From NCBI GenBank assembly GCA_963748315.1, contig CAVVIK010000010.1, positions 372,001 through 436,000 of the forward strand: a stretch of 64,000 nucleotides of DNA. Direction: 5' to 3'. The notes beneath the pieces were generated by a model that saw only the letters and a program-made list of their open reading frames with translations, did no database searches and had not been told where the DNA came from. Source of the stretch: DASPHG01 sp963748315. GTDB taxonomy: Bacteria > Actinomycetota > Thermoleophilia > Solirubrobacterales > Thermoleophilaceae. This document shows, in pieces, positions 1 to 7,553 of the stretch; the first letter of the stretch is position 1, and every line of letters begins with the position of its first letter. Position numbers and translations under genes: made by a program.

Positions 1-1
1 C

Positions 2-133
2 GTGATCGCCGAGACAGGCGCGTCGTCACCCAAGGAGATGGGCCAGGTGATGAGCCAGGTGATGCCGAAGGTGGAGGGCCGCGCCGACGGCAAGCGCGTG
101 TCCGGCGTCGTAAAGGAACTGCTTACCCCCTAG
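2..133 (+). CDS. YqeY/GatB-like protein, C-terminal end (partial)
   Basis: The window opens inside this gene; only the last 43 residues are visible. They read as the conserved tail of the YqeY (GatB/YqeY domain) family, with the pattern SPKEMGQVM...PKVEGRADGKRVSGVVKELL followed by TAG. In this family the domain is related to the tRNA-binding tail of GatB, but the cellular role of stand-alone YqeY is not well settled. The stop codon shares its last G with the GTG start of phoH, so the two genes are translationally coupled. The start lies upstream of the window. Confidence 0.8.
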   Translation: MIAETGASSPKEMGQVMSQVMPKVEGRADGKRVSGVVKELLTP

Positions 134-1080
134 TGGCGCGCACGCAGATCGAGCTCTCGAACGAGGTCGCAGCCGAGCTCGCGGGCCCGGGCGACGCGAT
201 CATGAAGACGCTCGAGGTGGCGCTCGAAGCGGATGTGTTCCTGCGCGGCAACGTGCTGACCTTGGACGGCGCCGAGCAGGAGGTCGAGATGGGGCGGACG
301 GTCGTCTCGGAGATCACCGATCTGGTTCGCCAGGGGCACGACATCGCGCCCGGCACGATCGAGGCGATCACGGGCGCGCTCGAGCAGCACGAGAGCCCGA
401 GCCGGATCCTCGAGGACGTCGTCTGGCGCCACCGCAACCTGAAGGTCGCGCCGAAGACCGTCAACCAGAAGCGCTACGTCGACGCGATCCGCGAGAACAC
501 CGTGACCGTCGGGATCGGGCCGGCGGGGACGGGCAAGTCATTCCTCGCCGTCGCGATGGCGGTCGCCGCGCTGTCGCGGCGCGAGGTCAATCGCATCGTC
601 CTCACCCGCCCCGCGGTCGAGGCGGGCGAGCGGCTCGGCTTCCTGCCGGGTGACCTGATGGCCAAGGTCGACCCGTACCTGCGTCCGCTGTTCGACGCGC
701 TCTACGACATGCTCGAGCCCGAGAAGGTGAACCAGCACCTCGAGCGCGGCGTGATCGAGATCGCTCCGCTCGCGTACATGCGCGGCCGGACGCTGAACGA
801 CTCGTTCATCATCCTCGACGAGGCGCAGAACACGAGCCCCGAGCAGATGAAGATGTTCCTCACGCGGCTCGGTTTCAACTCGAAGATGGTCGTCACCGGC
901 GACGTCACCCAGATCGACCTCCCCACCGAGCAGCGCTCGGGGCTGAAGGTGATCGGCGACATCCTCGAGGGGATCGAGGACATTGCCTTCATCCGCTTCG
1001 GCGGGGAGGACGTCGTCCGGCACAAGCTGGTGCAGCGGATCGTCGCCGCGTACGACGCGTATCAGCAGCGCAAGCGCTGA
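133..1080 (+). CDS. phoH: PhoH family ATPase
   Basis: A 315-residue PhoH-like P-loop ATPase. A Walker A GPAGTGKS lies at residues 129-136 and a Walker B FIILDEAQN at about 225-233. The region before residue 110 is the family's small N-terminal domain. PhoH proteins are cytoplasmic ATPases linked to RNA metabolism and usually sit next to ybeY and era; here those genes follow about 3.1 kb downstream after an inserted block. The GTG start overlaps the upstream TAG by one base. Length is normal and the frame is intact. Confidence 0.93.
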   Translation: MARTQIELSNEVAAELAGPGDAIMKTLEVALEADVFLRGNVLTLDGAEQEVEMGRTVVSEITDLVRQGHDIAPGTIEAITGALEQHESPSRILEDVVWRHRNLKVAPKTVNQKRYVDAIRENTVTVGIGPAGTGKSFLAVAMAVAALSRREVNRIVLTRPAVEAGERLGFLPGDLMAKVDPYLRPLFDALYDMLEPEKVNQHLERGVIEIAPLAYMRGRTLNDSFIILDEAQNTSPEQMKMFLTRLGFNSKMVVTGDVTQIDLPTEQRSGLKVIGDILEGIEDIAFIRFGGEDVVRHKLVQRIVAAYDAYQQRKR

Positions 1081-1083
1081 GTT

Positions 1084-1113
1084 TCATCGTCTTCTCATCA
1101 TCCGGAGGATGAT
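1084..1113. promoter_or_regulatory. Putative OmpR-type response-regulator box upstream of the two-component genes
   Basis: Two TCATC pentamers start at 1084 and 1095, exactly 11 bp apart, as expected for tandem binding of an OmpR-family regulator on one face of the helix. The same pair with the same 11-bp period recurs at 3118/3129. An inverted repeat, ATCATCC-GGA-GGATGAT (1097-1113), overlaps the second half-site, and GATGAT (1108-1113) could act as a weak -10 six bases before the start codon. Autoregulation of the operon is an inference. Confidence 0.45.
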
Positions 1114-1119
1114 TGGGGC

Positions 1120-1788
1120 ATGCGCGTTCTCGTAGTAGAGGACGAGCCCAAGATGGCGGGCCTCGTCAAGCGCGGGCTCGAGGAGGAGGGCATTGCCGTG
1201 GACGTCGCCGGCCGCGGCGAGGACGCCGTCTGGATGGCGGGCTCCACCGAGTACGACGTCGTCGTGCTCGACGTGATGCTCCCGGGCTTCGATGGCTTCG
1301 AGGTGTGTCGGCGGCTGCGGGCCGACGAGGTGTGGACGCCCGTGCTGATGCTGACCGCGCGCGACGCCGTCGAGGATCGCGTCACCGGGCTCGACGGGGG
1401 CGCCGACGACTACCTCGTCAAGCCGTTCGCGTTCGACGAGCTGCTCGCGCGGCTGCGGGCGCTCGCTCGGCGGGGCAGCGCCGAGCGCCCGGCCGTGCTC
1501 GAGGCGGGCGACCTCCGCCTCGATCCGGCCACACGGCGCGCGAGCCGCGGCGACGTCGAGATCGCGCTGTCGCAGAAGGAGTACGCGCTGCTCGAGACGC
1601 TGATGCGGCGTCCGGGGGTGGCGCTGTCGCGGCTCCAGCTGCTCGAGCACGCCTGGGATGACACGTACGAAAACCGCTCGAACGTGATCGACGTCTACAT
1701 CCGCTACCTGCGCGAGAAGATCGACCGCCCGTTCGGCACCGACACGATCGAGACGGTGCGCGGCGTGGGCTACCGGCTGCGCGCATGA
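1120..1788 (+). CDS. OmpR/PhoB-family response regulator
   Basis: A 222-residue two-domain regulator. The receiver domain (about 1-115) has the acidic pair E7/D8, the phospho-acceptor Asp51 in VVLDVMLPG, Thr79 in MLTA and Lys101 in VKPF. The C-terminal winged helix (about 128-222) carries the family ending YENRSNVIDVYIRYLREKI...VRGVGYRL, so it is a DNA-binding transcription factor. The histidine kinase gene overlaps by 4 bp (ATGA), making them a cognate pair. The stimulus is unknown. A PepSY-domain protein and a secreted protein encoded just downstream suggest an envelope or metal signal, which is inference only. Confidence 0.93.
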   Translation: MRVLVVEDEPKMAGLVKRGLEEEGIAVDVAGRGEDAVWMAGSTEYDVVVLDVMLPGFDGFEVCRRLRADEVWTPVLMLTARDAVEDRVTGLDGGADDYLVKPFAFDELLARLRALARRGSAERPAVLEAGDLRLDPATRRASRGDVEIALSQKEYALLETLMRRPGVALSRLQLLEHAWDDTYENRSNVIDVYIRYLREKIDRPFGTDTIETVRGVGYRLRA

Positions 1789-3158
1789 GCCGGATCCCGA
1801 TCCGCATCAGGCTGACGCTGGCGTTTGTCCTGGCGCTCGGCGTCGTCCTCGCAGCGCTCGGGTGGGTCGTCTACAGCCGCTTCGAGGACAGCCTGAACGA
1901 CAACACCGATCGCGCGCTCCGCTCGCGAGCGACCGACATTGCCGCGCTGATCGAGCGCTCGGGCCCGCGGATCCCGGGCGTGCAGGACGACCGCTTCATC
2001 GAGAGCGAGGAGAGCTTCACCCAGATCCTCGACGCGCAGGGTCAGATCGTCGATGCCAGCAGCCGCGCGTCGTCGGAGCCGTTGCTCGACGCGGATGAGA
2101 TCCGGCGCGCGCAGGAGGGATCGCTGACGCTCACCCGCGACGACGCGATCGAGGAGGGCGACCCGGCGCGGATGTTCGCCGTGCCGGTCGACGGATACAC
2201 GCTCGTGGTCGGCCAGGCCACGGACGACAACGAGGAGTCGCTCGCGACTCTCAGCCTTCTGCTCGGTGTCGGGCTGCCGATCGCGCTCGTCCTCGCCTCG
2301 CTCGCGGGCTACGCAGTCGCGGCGGCGGCCCTGCGCCCCGTCGAGGCGATGCGCAGGAAGGCGGCCGACGTCAGTGAGGAGCGGCCGGGCGAGCAGCTGC
2401 CGATTCCACCGGCCGACGACGAGATCCGCCGCCTCGGCGAGACGCTGAACGCGATGCTCGCGCGGCTCGAGGCCGCGCTCGAGCGCGAGAAGGGCTTCGT
2501 GGCCGACGCGAGCCATGAGCTCCGCACGCCGCTCGCGAGCCTGAAGACCGAGCTCGAGCTGGCGCTGCGGCGCGACCGCACCGAGGAGGAGCTTCGCAGT
2601 GCGCTCCGCTCGGCGACGGAAGAGACCGATCGCCTCAGCCGGCTCGCCGACGACCTGCTGGTCCTCGCTCGCTCCGACCGCGGCACCCTGCCGCTCCGGA
2701 AGGAGCGGATCCAGGCGTGGGACCTGCTCGACCGCGTCGCCGCGCAGTTCCGCGCGGCCGACGTGCACGTGAACGTCCCCGACGGGCTCGTGGTCGAGGG
2801 TGACCGGCTACGCCTCGAACAGGCGCTGGGGAACCTGGTCGCGAACGCCGCGACGCACGGCGACGGCGCGATCACCGTCTCTGCCCGGCCACGTCACGGC
2901 ACCGTCGAGCTGCACGTGGAGGATGAGGGCGAGGGCCTGCCGCCGAACTTCGCCGACCACGCCTTCGAGCGCTTCAGCCGCGCGGACGAGGCGCGCGGTG
3001 GTGGCGGCGCGGGCCTCGGCCTGGCGATCGTCGCGGCGATTGCCCGCGCCCACGGGGGAAAGGCGGGCTTTTCCCCGCGGCAGACGGGAACGGACGCGTG
3101 GATCGCACTGCCCGCTCTCATCGAATCCTCATCCGCCCCGGGTACAACCGGCCCATGA
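1785..3158 (+). CDS. Sensor histidine kinase
   Basis: A 457-residue membrane kinase of the classic type. A TM helix (about 10-30) is followed by an extracytoplasmic sensor of about 130 residues and a second TM at about 158-182. Then come HAMP, the H-box with SHELRTPLASLK (phospho-acceptor His244), an N-box (LGNLVANAATHG), and G-boxes DEGEGLPP and GGAGLGLAIV. The ATG overlaps the stop of the regulator gene by 4 bp. Its own stop overlaps the ATG of the next gene (ATGA at 3155), so transcription probably continues into the secreted-protein gene, whose promoter region also carries a copy of the TCATC box. Confidence 0.92.
   Translation: MSRIPIRIRLTLAFVLALGVVLAALGWVVYSRFEDSLNDNTDRALRSRATDIAALIERSGPRIPGVQDDRFIESEESFTQILDAQGQIVDASSRASSEPLLDADEIRRAQEGSLTLTRDDAIEEGDPARMFAVPVDGYTLVVGQATDDNEESLATLSLLLGVGLPIALVLASLAGYAVAAAALRPVEAMRRKAADVSEERPGEQLPIPPADDEIRRLGETLNAMLARLEAALEREKGFVADASHELRTPLASLKTELELALRRDRTEEELRSALRSATEETDRLSRLADDLLVLARSDRGTLPLRKERIQAWDLLDRVAAQFRAADVHVNVPDGLVVEGDRLRLEQALGNLVANAATHGDGAITVSARPRHGTVELHVEDEGEGLPPNFADHAFERFSRADEARGGGGAGLGLAIVAAIARAHGGKAGFSPRQTGTDAWIALPALIESSSAPGTTGP
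3118..3148 (+). promoter_or_regulatory. TCATC-N6-TCATC box plus TACAAC -10 before the secreted-protein gene
   Basis: TCATC pentamers begin at 3118 and 3129 (11-bp period), matching the pair upstream of the response regulator. TACAAC (3143-3148) ends six bases before the ATG at 3155, the leaderless arrangement seen at many genes here. The box lies inside the end of the kinase gene. I infer that the response regulator controls the gene at 3155; no sequence feature proves it. Confidence 0.45.
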
Positions 3159-3857
3159 CCCGAACGTCCCTGCCGTCATAGCCGGTCTCGCGACCCTCGC
3201 CGTCGGGCCTGACCAGCAGCCAAGCGGTGGGCCCCGACCAGTCGAAGGCCGAGTTCAGCGACCCGACCGACATCGACAACCGCTACTACCCGCTCACGGA
3301 GTTCGACCGCTGCGTGCTGCGCGGCAAGGAGGACGGCGCACACGTGCGCGTCGTCAGGAAGCCGCTCGACCGGACGAAGCGGTTCACGCACAACGGCGAG
3401 CCGTTCCGCGCGGCCGTGATCCGGGACAGCGAGTTCGAGGACGGCGAGCTCGTCGAGCGGACGTTCGACTACTTCGCGCAGGACGATCGCGGCACGGTCT
3501 GGTACCTGGGCGAGGACGTCAACGAGATACGAGAACGGCAAGCTCGTCGGGCACGGCGGCGCGTGGCTCTACGGCAAGGACACGAACAAGATGGGCGTGG
3601 GCATGCCCGCGCATCCGCGCGTGGGCTCGCGCTGGCGCCACGAGGACGTCCCGGACGGGCCGTTCGAGAGCGACAAGGTCGTCGCGATCCTCGACAAGGC
3701 GACCGTGCGCGGCAAGACGTATCACGACGTGCTGAAGGTGCGCGAGCAGGACCAAGCCGGACAACGAGCGTCGAGTTCAAGCTCTACGCACCCGGCGTCG
3801 GAAACATCCAGGAGACGGCCGCCCGACGGGCGCCTCGGGCTCGTCGGCTGCAACTAA
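3155..3857 (+). pseudogene. Secreted protein of unknown function, multiply frameshifted
   Basis: Read across frames, this is one protein of about 233 residues. It has a signal peptide (MTRTSLPVIAGLATLAVGL...), then DNRYYPLTEFDR, a centre with DYFAQDDRGTVWYLGEDVNEYENGKLVGHGGAW and MPAHPRVGSRWR, and an end with EFKLYAPGVGNIQE...DGRLGLVGCN. The layout resembles a family of secreted hypothetical proteins common in actinobacteria, whose function I do not know. Continuity requires indels near 3175 (-1), 3208 (+1), 3527 (+1), 3757 (+1), 3772 (+1) and 3834 (+1). That is the densest damage in the window, so it may be a genuine pseudogene as well as a victim of sequencing error. It follows the histidine kinase with an ATGA overlap. 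Confidence 0.6.
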
Positions 3858-3871
3858 TGAAAGGAGACACG

Positions 3872-4203
3872 ATGAACTCGAGAACGAAGAAAGGACTGAT
3901 CGCGGCCGGAGTGGTGGCCGTGCTCGGCGCAGGCGGTGCAGCCGTCGCGGTCGGGACCGATGAGGCCGGCGACGACGACGCCACGCAGAAGTCGATCAGC
4001 GGCAGCGCGCTCAGAAGGCGAGCGACGCCGCGCTCGAACACACGGGCGGCGGCGAGGTCACCGAGACCGAGGTCGGCGACGAGGAGAGCTATTACGAGGT
4101 CGAGGTCACGACCGACGAGGGCCAGCAGGACGTCCAGCTCGACCGCAACTTCAACGTGGTCAGCAGCGAGGGCGACTCCGACGAAGGAGAGGACGAGGAC
4201 TAG
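3872..4203 (+). CDS. PepSY-domain secreted protein (frameshifted)
   Basis: The gene begins with a clear Shine-Dalgarno AAGGAG (3861-3866) and ATG. The N-terminus MNSRTKKGLIAAGVVAVLG is a signal or anchor segment ending in an alanine-rich stretch. After a 1-base shift near 4013 the frame continues as QKASDAALEHTGGGEVTETEV...SYYEVEVTTDEGQQDVQLDRNFNVV with an acidic tail and TAG at 4201. That is a single PepSY repeat of about 110 residues in total. PepSY domains are extracytoplasmic and often lie beside two-component systems, as here. Binding partner unknown. Confidence 0.72.
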
Positions 4204-4209
4204 AGCCGC

Positions 4210-4215
4210 AACAAT
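4210..4215 (+). promoter_or_regulatory. -10-like AACAAT before ybeY
   Basis: AACAAT ends six bases before the GTG start of ybeY and no ribosome-binding site lies between. It fits the leaderless pattern of this window, although its first base departs from TANNNT. Confidence 0.35.
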
Positions 4216-4221
4216 CGGGGC

Positions 4222-4582
4222 GTGATCGAGATCGACGCCCCGAACGCGGAGCTTCGCCAGGCGGCCGACGCGGCAGTGTCGGCCGCCGGCCTTGACGGGC
4301 ACCTGGCGATCGAGCTGGTCGACGAGGAGCGCATCCGCGCAGCTCAATCGCGACCACCGCGGCAAGGACGAGCCGACCGACGTCCTGTCATTCCCGGTCG
4401 ACGAGGCGGCGCCGTCGGCGGGCCCGCGCGAGCTGGGCGACGTCGTCATCTGCCCGGAGCACACCGGCGACCTCGTGGAGGCGACCGTCCACGGCGTGCT
4501 CCACCTGTGCGGCTACGACCACGAGACCGACGACGGCGAGATGCTGGAGCTGCAGCGCCAGGTGCTGCAATCGCTCAGGTGA
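4222..4582 (+). CDS. ybeY: Endoribonuclease YbeY (frameshifted)
   Basis: YbeY is a metal-dependent endoribonuclease acting in 16S rRNA maturation and ribosome quality control. The N-terminal part runs in one frame to about residue 40 (DEERIRA). An extra C near 4340 shifts the frame, and the rest (LNRDHRGKDEPTDVLSFP...) follows, including the metal-binding HGVLHLCGYDHETD (His-x3-His-x5-His). Total about 119 residues, slightly short for the family. The end overlaps the GTG of era. The broken frame in a core gene is most likely a sequence error. Confidence 0.88.
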
Positions 4583-5461
4583 GTCGCAGCGGCTTCGTCG
4601 CGCTCGCCGGCCGGCCGAATGCCGGCAAGTCGACGCTGCTCAACCGGATCGTCGGCGGCAAGGTGGCGATCGTCTCGGACAAGCCGCAGACGACGCGCCG
4701 CGCGATCCGCGGGATCGCGACCGGGCCGGACTGGCAGCTCGTGCTCGTCGACCTGCCGGGGATGCAGAAGCCGCGCGACCTGCTCACCGAGCGGATGCAG
4801 GGTCAGGTCGAGCGCGAGTTGAAGGAGGCCGACGCGGTGCTCTTCGTGCTGAACGGCGAGCAGGAGATCGGCCGCGGGCGACCGGTTCATCGCGGAAGCG
4901 ATCGTGGCGTCGGGCGTGCCGGCGGTGACGATGCTGAACAAGGTGGACCGGCTGAAGCCGCACGAGATCGCAGAGGCGCTGGCCGTAGTCGCAGAGCTCG
5001 GCGTGCCCGGGGAGGTCTATCCCGCGAGCGCGGAGACCGGCCTGCACGTGCCCGAGATCGTCAGCGAACTGGTTTCACTCATGCCCGAGGGGCCGCCGAT
5101 GTATCCGGCCGAGCAGCGGACGGACCTGCCCGAGAACGTGCGGCTGGCCGAGCTCATCCGCGAACAGGCGCTCCTGCGGACGCGCGAGGAGGTCCCGCAC
5201 GCCGTCGAGGTCGAGATCGACGAGGTCGAGCCGAAGGACGACGGCTCGGTCGTCGTGCGAGCCCTTCTCTGGACCGAGACCGACTCCCAGAGGGGCATCC
5301 TGATCGGCGCGGGCGGGCGGATGGTGAAGCAGATCGGGACGGCCGCACGCCGGCAGATGGAGGCCGAGCTCGACCGCACGGTTCACCTGGATCTCTCGGT
5401 GCGCGTGCGCCGGGGATGGCGCGGCGACGAGGGCCTGCTCGACCGCCTGGGGATCGAATAG
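4579..5461 (+). CDS. era: GTPase Era (frameshifted)
   Basis: Era is an essential GTPase that binds 16S rRNA and assists 30S assembly. The sequence shows the P-loop GRPNAGKS, switch motif DLPG, an NKVD base-recognition motif and a C-terminal KH domain with GGRMVKQIGTAARRQMEAEL. An extra G in the GGG run at 4876-4878 breaks the frame; removing it restores GRGDRFIAEAIVASG. The total is then about 293 residues, normal for Era. GTG start overlaps the ybeY stop, so the two are coupled. Confidence 0.93.
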
Positions 5462-5467
5462 GACAAT

Positions 5468-6070
5468 GTGTTGATGGAAGTCCGCTTCGACGACAGCGGC
5501 CTGGTCCCGTGCGTGGCCCAGGACTGGCGCACGGGTGAGGTGCTCACGCTCGCCTACATGAACGAGGAGGCGCTCGCGCGCACGCGCGAGTCCGGCGACG
5601 TCTGGTTCTTCAGCCGCTCGCGCAACGAGCTGTGGCACAAGGGCGAGACGTCGGGCAACTTCCTTCGCCTGAAGGCGTTGCGCTACGACTGCGATCTCGA
5701 CGCGGTGCTGGCGCTCGTCGAGCCCGAGGGCCCGGCGTGCCACACCGGCGAGCGGACCTGCTTCCACAACGGCGACGCCGACGTCGTGGCTCCCCACGAG
5801 GCGCTGCCCGTGCTCGAGCGGACGGTCGAGGCACGGCGCACCGCGTCGGCGGAGGCGAGCTACACAGCTGAGCTCCTGGCCGACCCGGCGCGGATCGGCG
5901 CGAAGGTGCAGGAGGAGGCGGAGGAGGTCGCGCGCGCGGCAGCGGACGAGAGCGACGACCGGGTCGCCGAGGAGGCTGCGGACGTGCTCTACCACCTCGC
6001 CGTCCTGCTCGCTTCGCGCGGGCTCGAGTTCAGCGATGCGTTCGAGGCGCTCAATGGCCGTCGCCGCTGA
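5468..6070 (+). CDS. hisIE: Bifunctional phosphoribosyl-AMP cyclohydrolase / phosphoribosyl-ATP pyrophosphatase
   Basis: A 200-residue fusion of two histidine biosynthesis steps. Residues 1-110 are HisI (WRTGEVLTLAYMNEEAL, WHKGETSGNFLRL, DCDLDAVLALVEP, and the metal/zinc cysteines in GPACHTGERTCF). Residues about 118-200 are HisE, with its acidic helices KVQEEAEEVARAA and EEAADVLYHLAVLL. Starts GTG 5468, TTG 5471 and ATG 5474 are all possible; ATG 5474 fits the usual MEVRFDD start. trpE overlaps its end by 17 bp, so it heads the trp transcription unit. The fusion is a known form, not an artefact. Confidence 0.93.
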   Translation: MLMEVRFDDSGLVPCVAQDWRTGEVLTLAYMNEEALARTRESGDVWFFSRSRNELWHKGETSGNFLRLKALRYDCDLDAVLALVEPEGPACHTGERTCFHNGDADVVAPHEALPVLERTVEARRTASAEASYTAELLADPARIGAKVQEEAEEVARAAADESDDRVAEEAADVLYHLAVLLASRGLEFSDAFEALNGRRR

Positions 6071-7553
6071 CACCGCCAACCTCGACATCTCGCCCAGCCT
6101 CGACGAGGTGCGCGAGCTCGCGCGCGATCACACGCTGGTGCCGCTGCGGCACACGTTCATCGACGACTGCGAGACACCCGTCTCCGCGTACCTCAAGCTG
6201 CGCGGCGCCGGGCCCAGCTTCCTGCTCGAGTCGGCCGAGCAGGGTCAGCGGTTCGGGCGCTGGTCGTTCCTCGGCGTGCAGCCGCGGAGCGTGATCCGGC
6301 TCGCCGACGGTGTCATGACGGTCGACGGCTCGCCGCGCGAGTTCGACGACCCGTACCAGGCGGTCGCCGAGGAGCTCGCGCGCTACAAGCTCGCCGAGCT
6401 GCCGGACCTGCCGCCATTCGCGGGCGGGGCGGTCGGGCTGTTCGGCTACGACCTGGTTCGTTGGTTCGAGCCGACCGTCGGCGAGCCGAACCCCGACGAC
6501 GTCGGCATCCCGGACCTCGCGCTGATGGTCTCCGACGTCCTGCTCGCGTTCGACCACTTCACGCACCAGGTGACCGTGCTGGCGAACGTCTTCGCTGACG
6601 GCACGGATCTCGACTCGCGTTACGCCGAGGCCGTGGCGGCGATCGTCGACGTGCGCGAGCGCCTGTCCGCCCCTGTCCCGCACAGCCGCGTGGGCCGGCG
6701 CGAGCCGCCGGCGTTCGGAGAGTCGAACCTCGGCGCGGGCGGGTACGCGGACGCCGTCGAGCGCTGCAAGGAGTACATCCGCGCGGGCGACGCGTACCAG
6801 GTCGTTCCGAGCCAGCGCTGGAGCGCCGAGCTGCCGGTCGACGCGTTCTCGATCTATCGCGGGCTGCGCGCAGTCAACCCGAGCCCGTACATGTACTTCC
6901 TCGACTTCGAGGACTTCGAGATCGCGGGCGCGTCACCGGAGGCGCTCGTCACCGTCCGCGGCCGCGAGGCGCGGCAGCGCCCGATCGCGGGCACGCGTCC
7001 GCGCGCGGCGACCACGGAGGAGGACCTGCACGTCGCCGAGGACCTGTTGGCGGACGAGAAGGAGCGCGCCGAGCACGTGATGCTCGTCGACCTCGGGCGC
7101 AACGACCTCGGCCGCGTGTGCGAGTACGGCAGCGTCACGGTGGACGAGCTGATGGTCGTCGAGACGTACTCGCACGTGATGCACATCGTGTCGTCGGTGA
7201 CCGGAACGCTGCGCGAGGACGTCAGCGCGATGGACGCGCTGCGCGCCTCGCTCCCCGCGGGCACGCTCTCGGGCGCGCCCAAGATCCGCGCGATGCAGAT
7301 CATCGACGAGCTCGAGCCGGTCAAGCGCGGGCCGTACGGCGGCGCGATCGGCTACCTGTCCTACACGGGCGACCTCGACACGTGCATCTACATTCGCTCC
7401 GCCGCGGTGAAGGACGGCCGCGTCCACGTGCAGGCGGGCGGCGGGATCGTCGCCGACTCGGAGCCGGGGTACGAGGAGCGCGAGACCGAGGCGAAGGCCG
7501 GCGCGGTGTGGCGCGCTATCGAGCTCGCGTGCGCGCAGAGCGACTGGGCGTGA
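6054..7553 (+). CDS. trpE: Anthranilate synthase component I
   Basis: TrpE converts chorismate and ammonia to anthranilate, the first step of tryptophan synthesis, in complex with TrpG. About 499 residues from ATG 6054. The N-terminal regulatory domain contains the tryptophan-site signature FLLESAEQGQRFGRWSFLG, so feedback inhibition by Trp is expected. The chorismate-binding domain carries PIAGTRPR, DLGRNDLGRV, LPAGTLSGAPKIRAM and GGGIVADSEP. The start lies inside hisIE. Its 3' end overlaps the antisense phosphatase gene by 38 bp, which separates it from trpG. Confidence 0.95.
   Translation: MAVAADTANLDISPSLDEVRELARDHTLVPLRHTFIDDCETPVSAYLKLRGAGPSFLLESAEQGQRFGRWSFLGVQPRSVIRLADGVMTVDGSPREFDDPYQAVAEELARYKLAELPDLPPFAGGAVGLFGYDLVRWFEPTVGEPNPDDVGIPDLALMVSDVLLAFDHFTHQVTVLANVFADGTDLDSRYAEAVAAIVDVRERLSAPVPHSRVGRREPPAFGESNLGAGGYADAVERCKEYIRAGDAYQVVPSQRWSAELPVDAFSIYRGLRAVNPSPYMYFLDFEDFEIAGASPEALVTVRGREARQRPIAGTRPRAATTEEDLHVAEDLLADEKERAEHVMLVDLGRNDLGRVCEYGSVTVDELMVVETYSHVMHIVSSVTGTLREDVSAMDALRASLPAGTLSGAPKIRAMQIIDELEPVKRGPYGGAIGYLSYTGDLDTCIYIRSAAVKDGRVHVQAGGGIVADSEPGYEERETEAKAGAVWRAIELACAQSDWA

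Noticed and set aside
4222..5538. Apparent fusion of YbeY N-terminus, Era and an unknown tail in one frame
   Set aside because: It results from two one-base shifts; the correct text for the YbeY and Era C-terminal halves lies in the next frame.
5468..6070. HisI-HisE joined in one gene as a possible assembly error
   Set aside because: The fusion is a well-known natural form with an intact linker.
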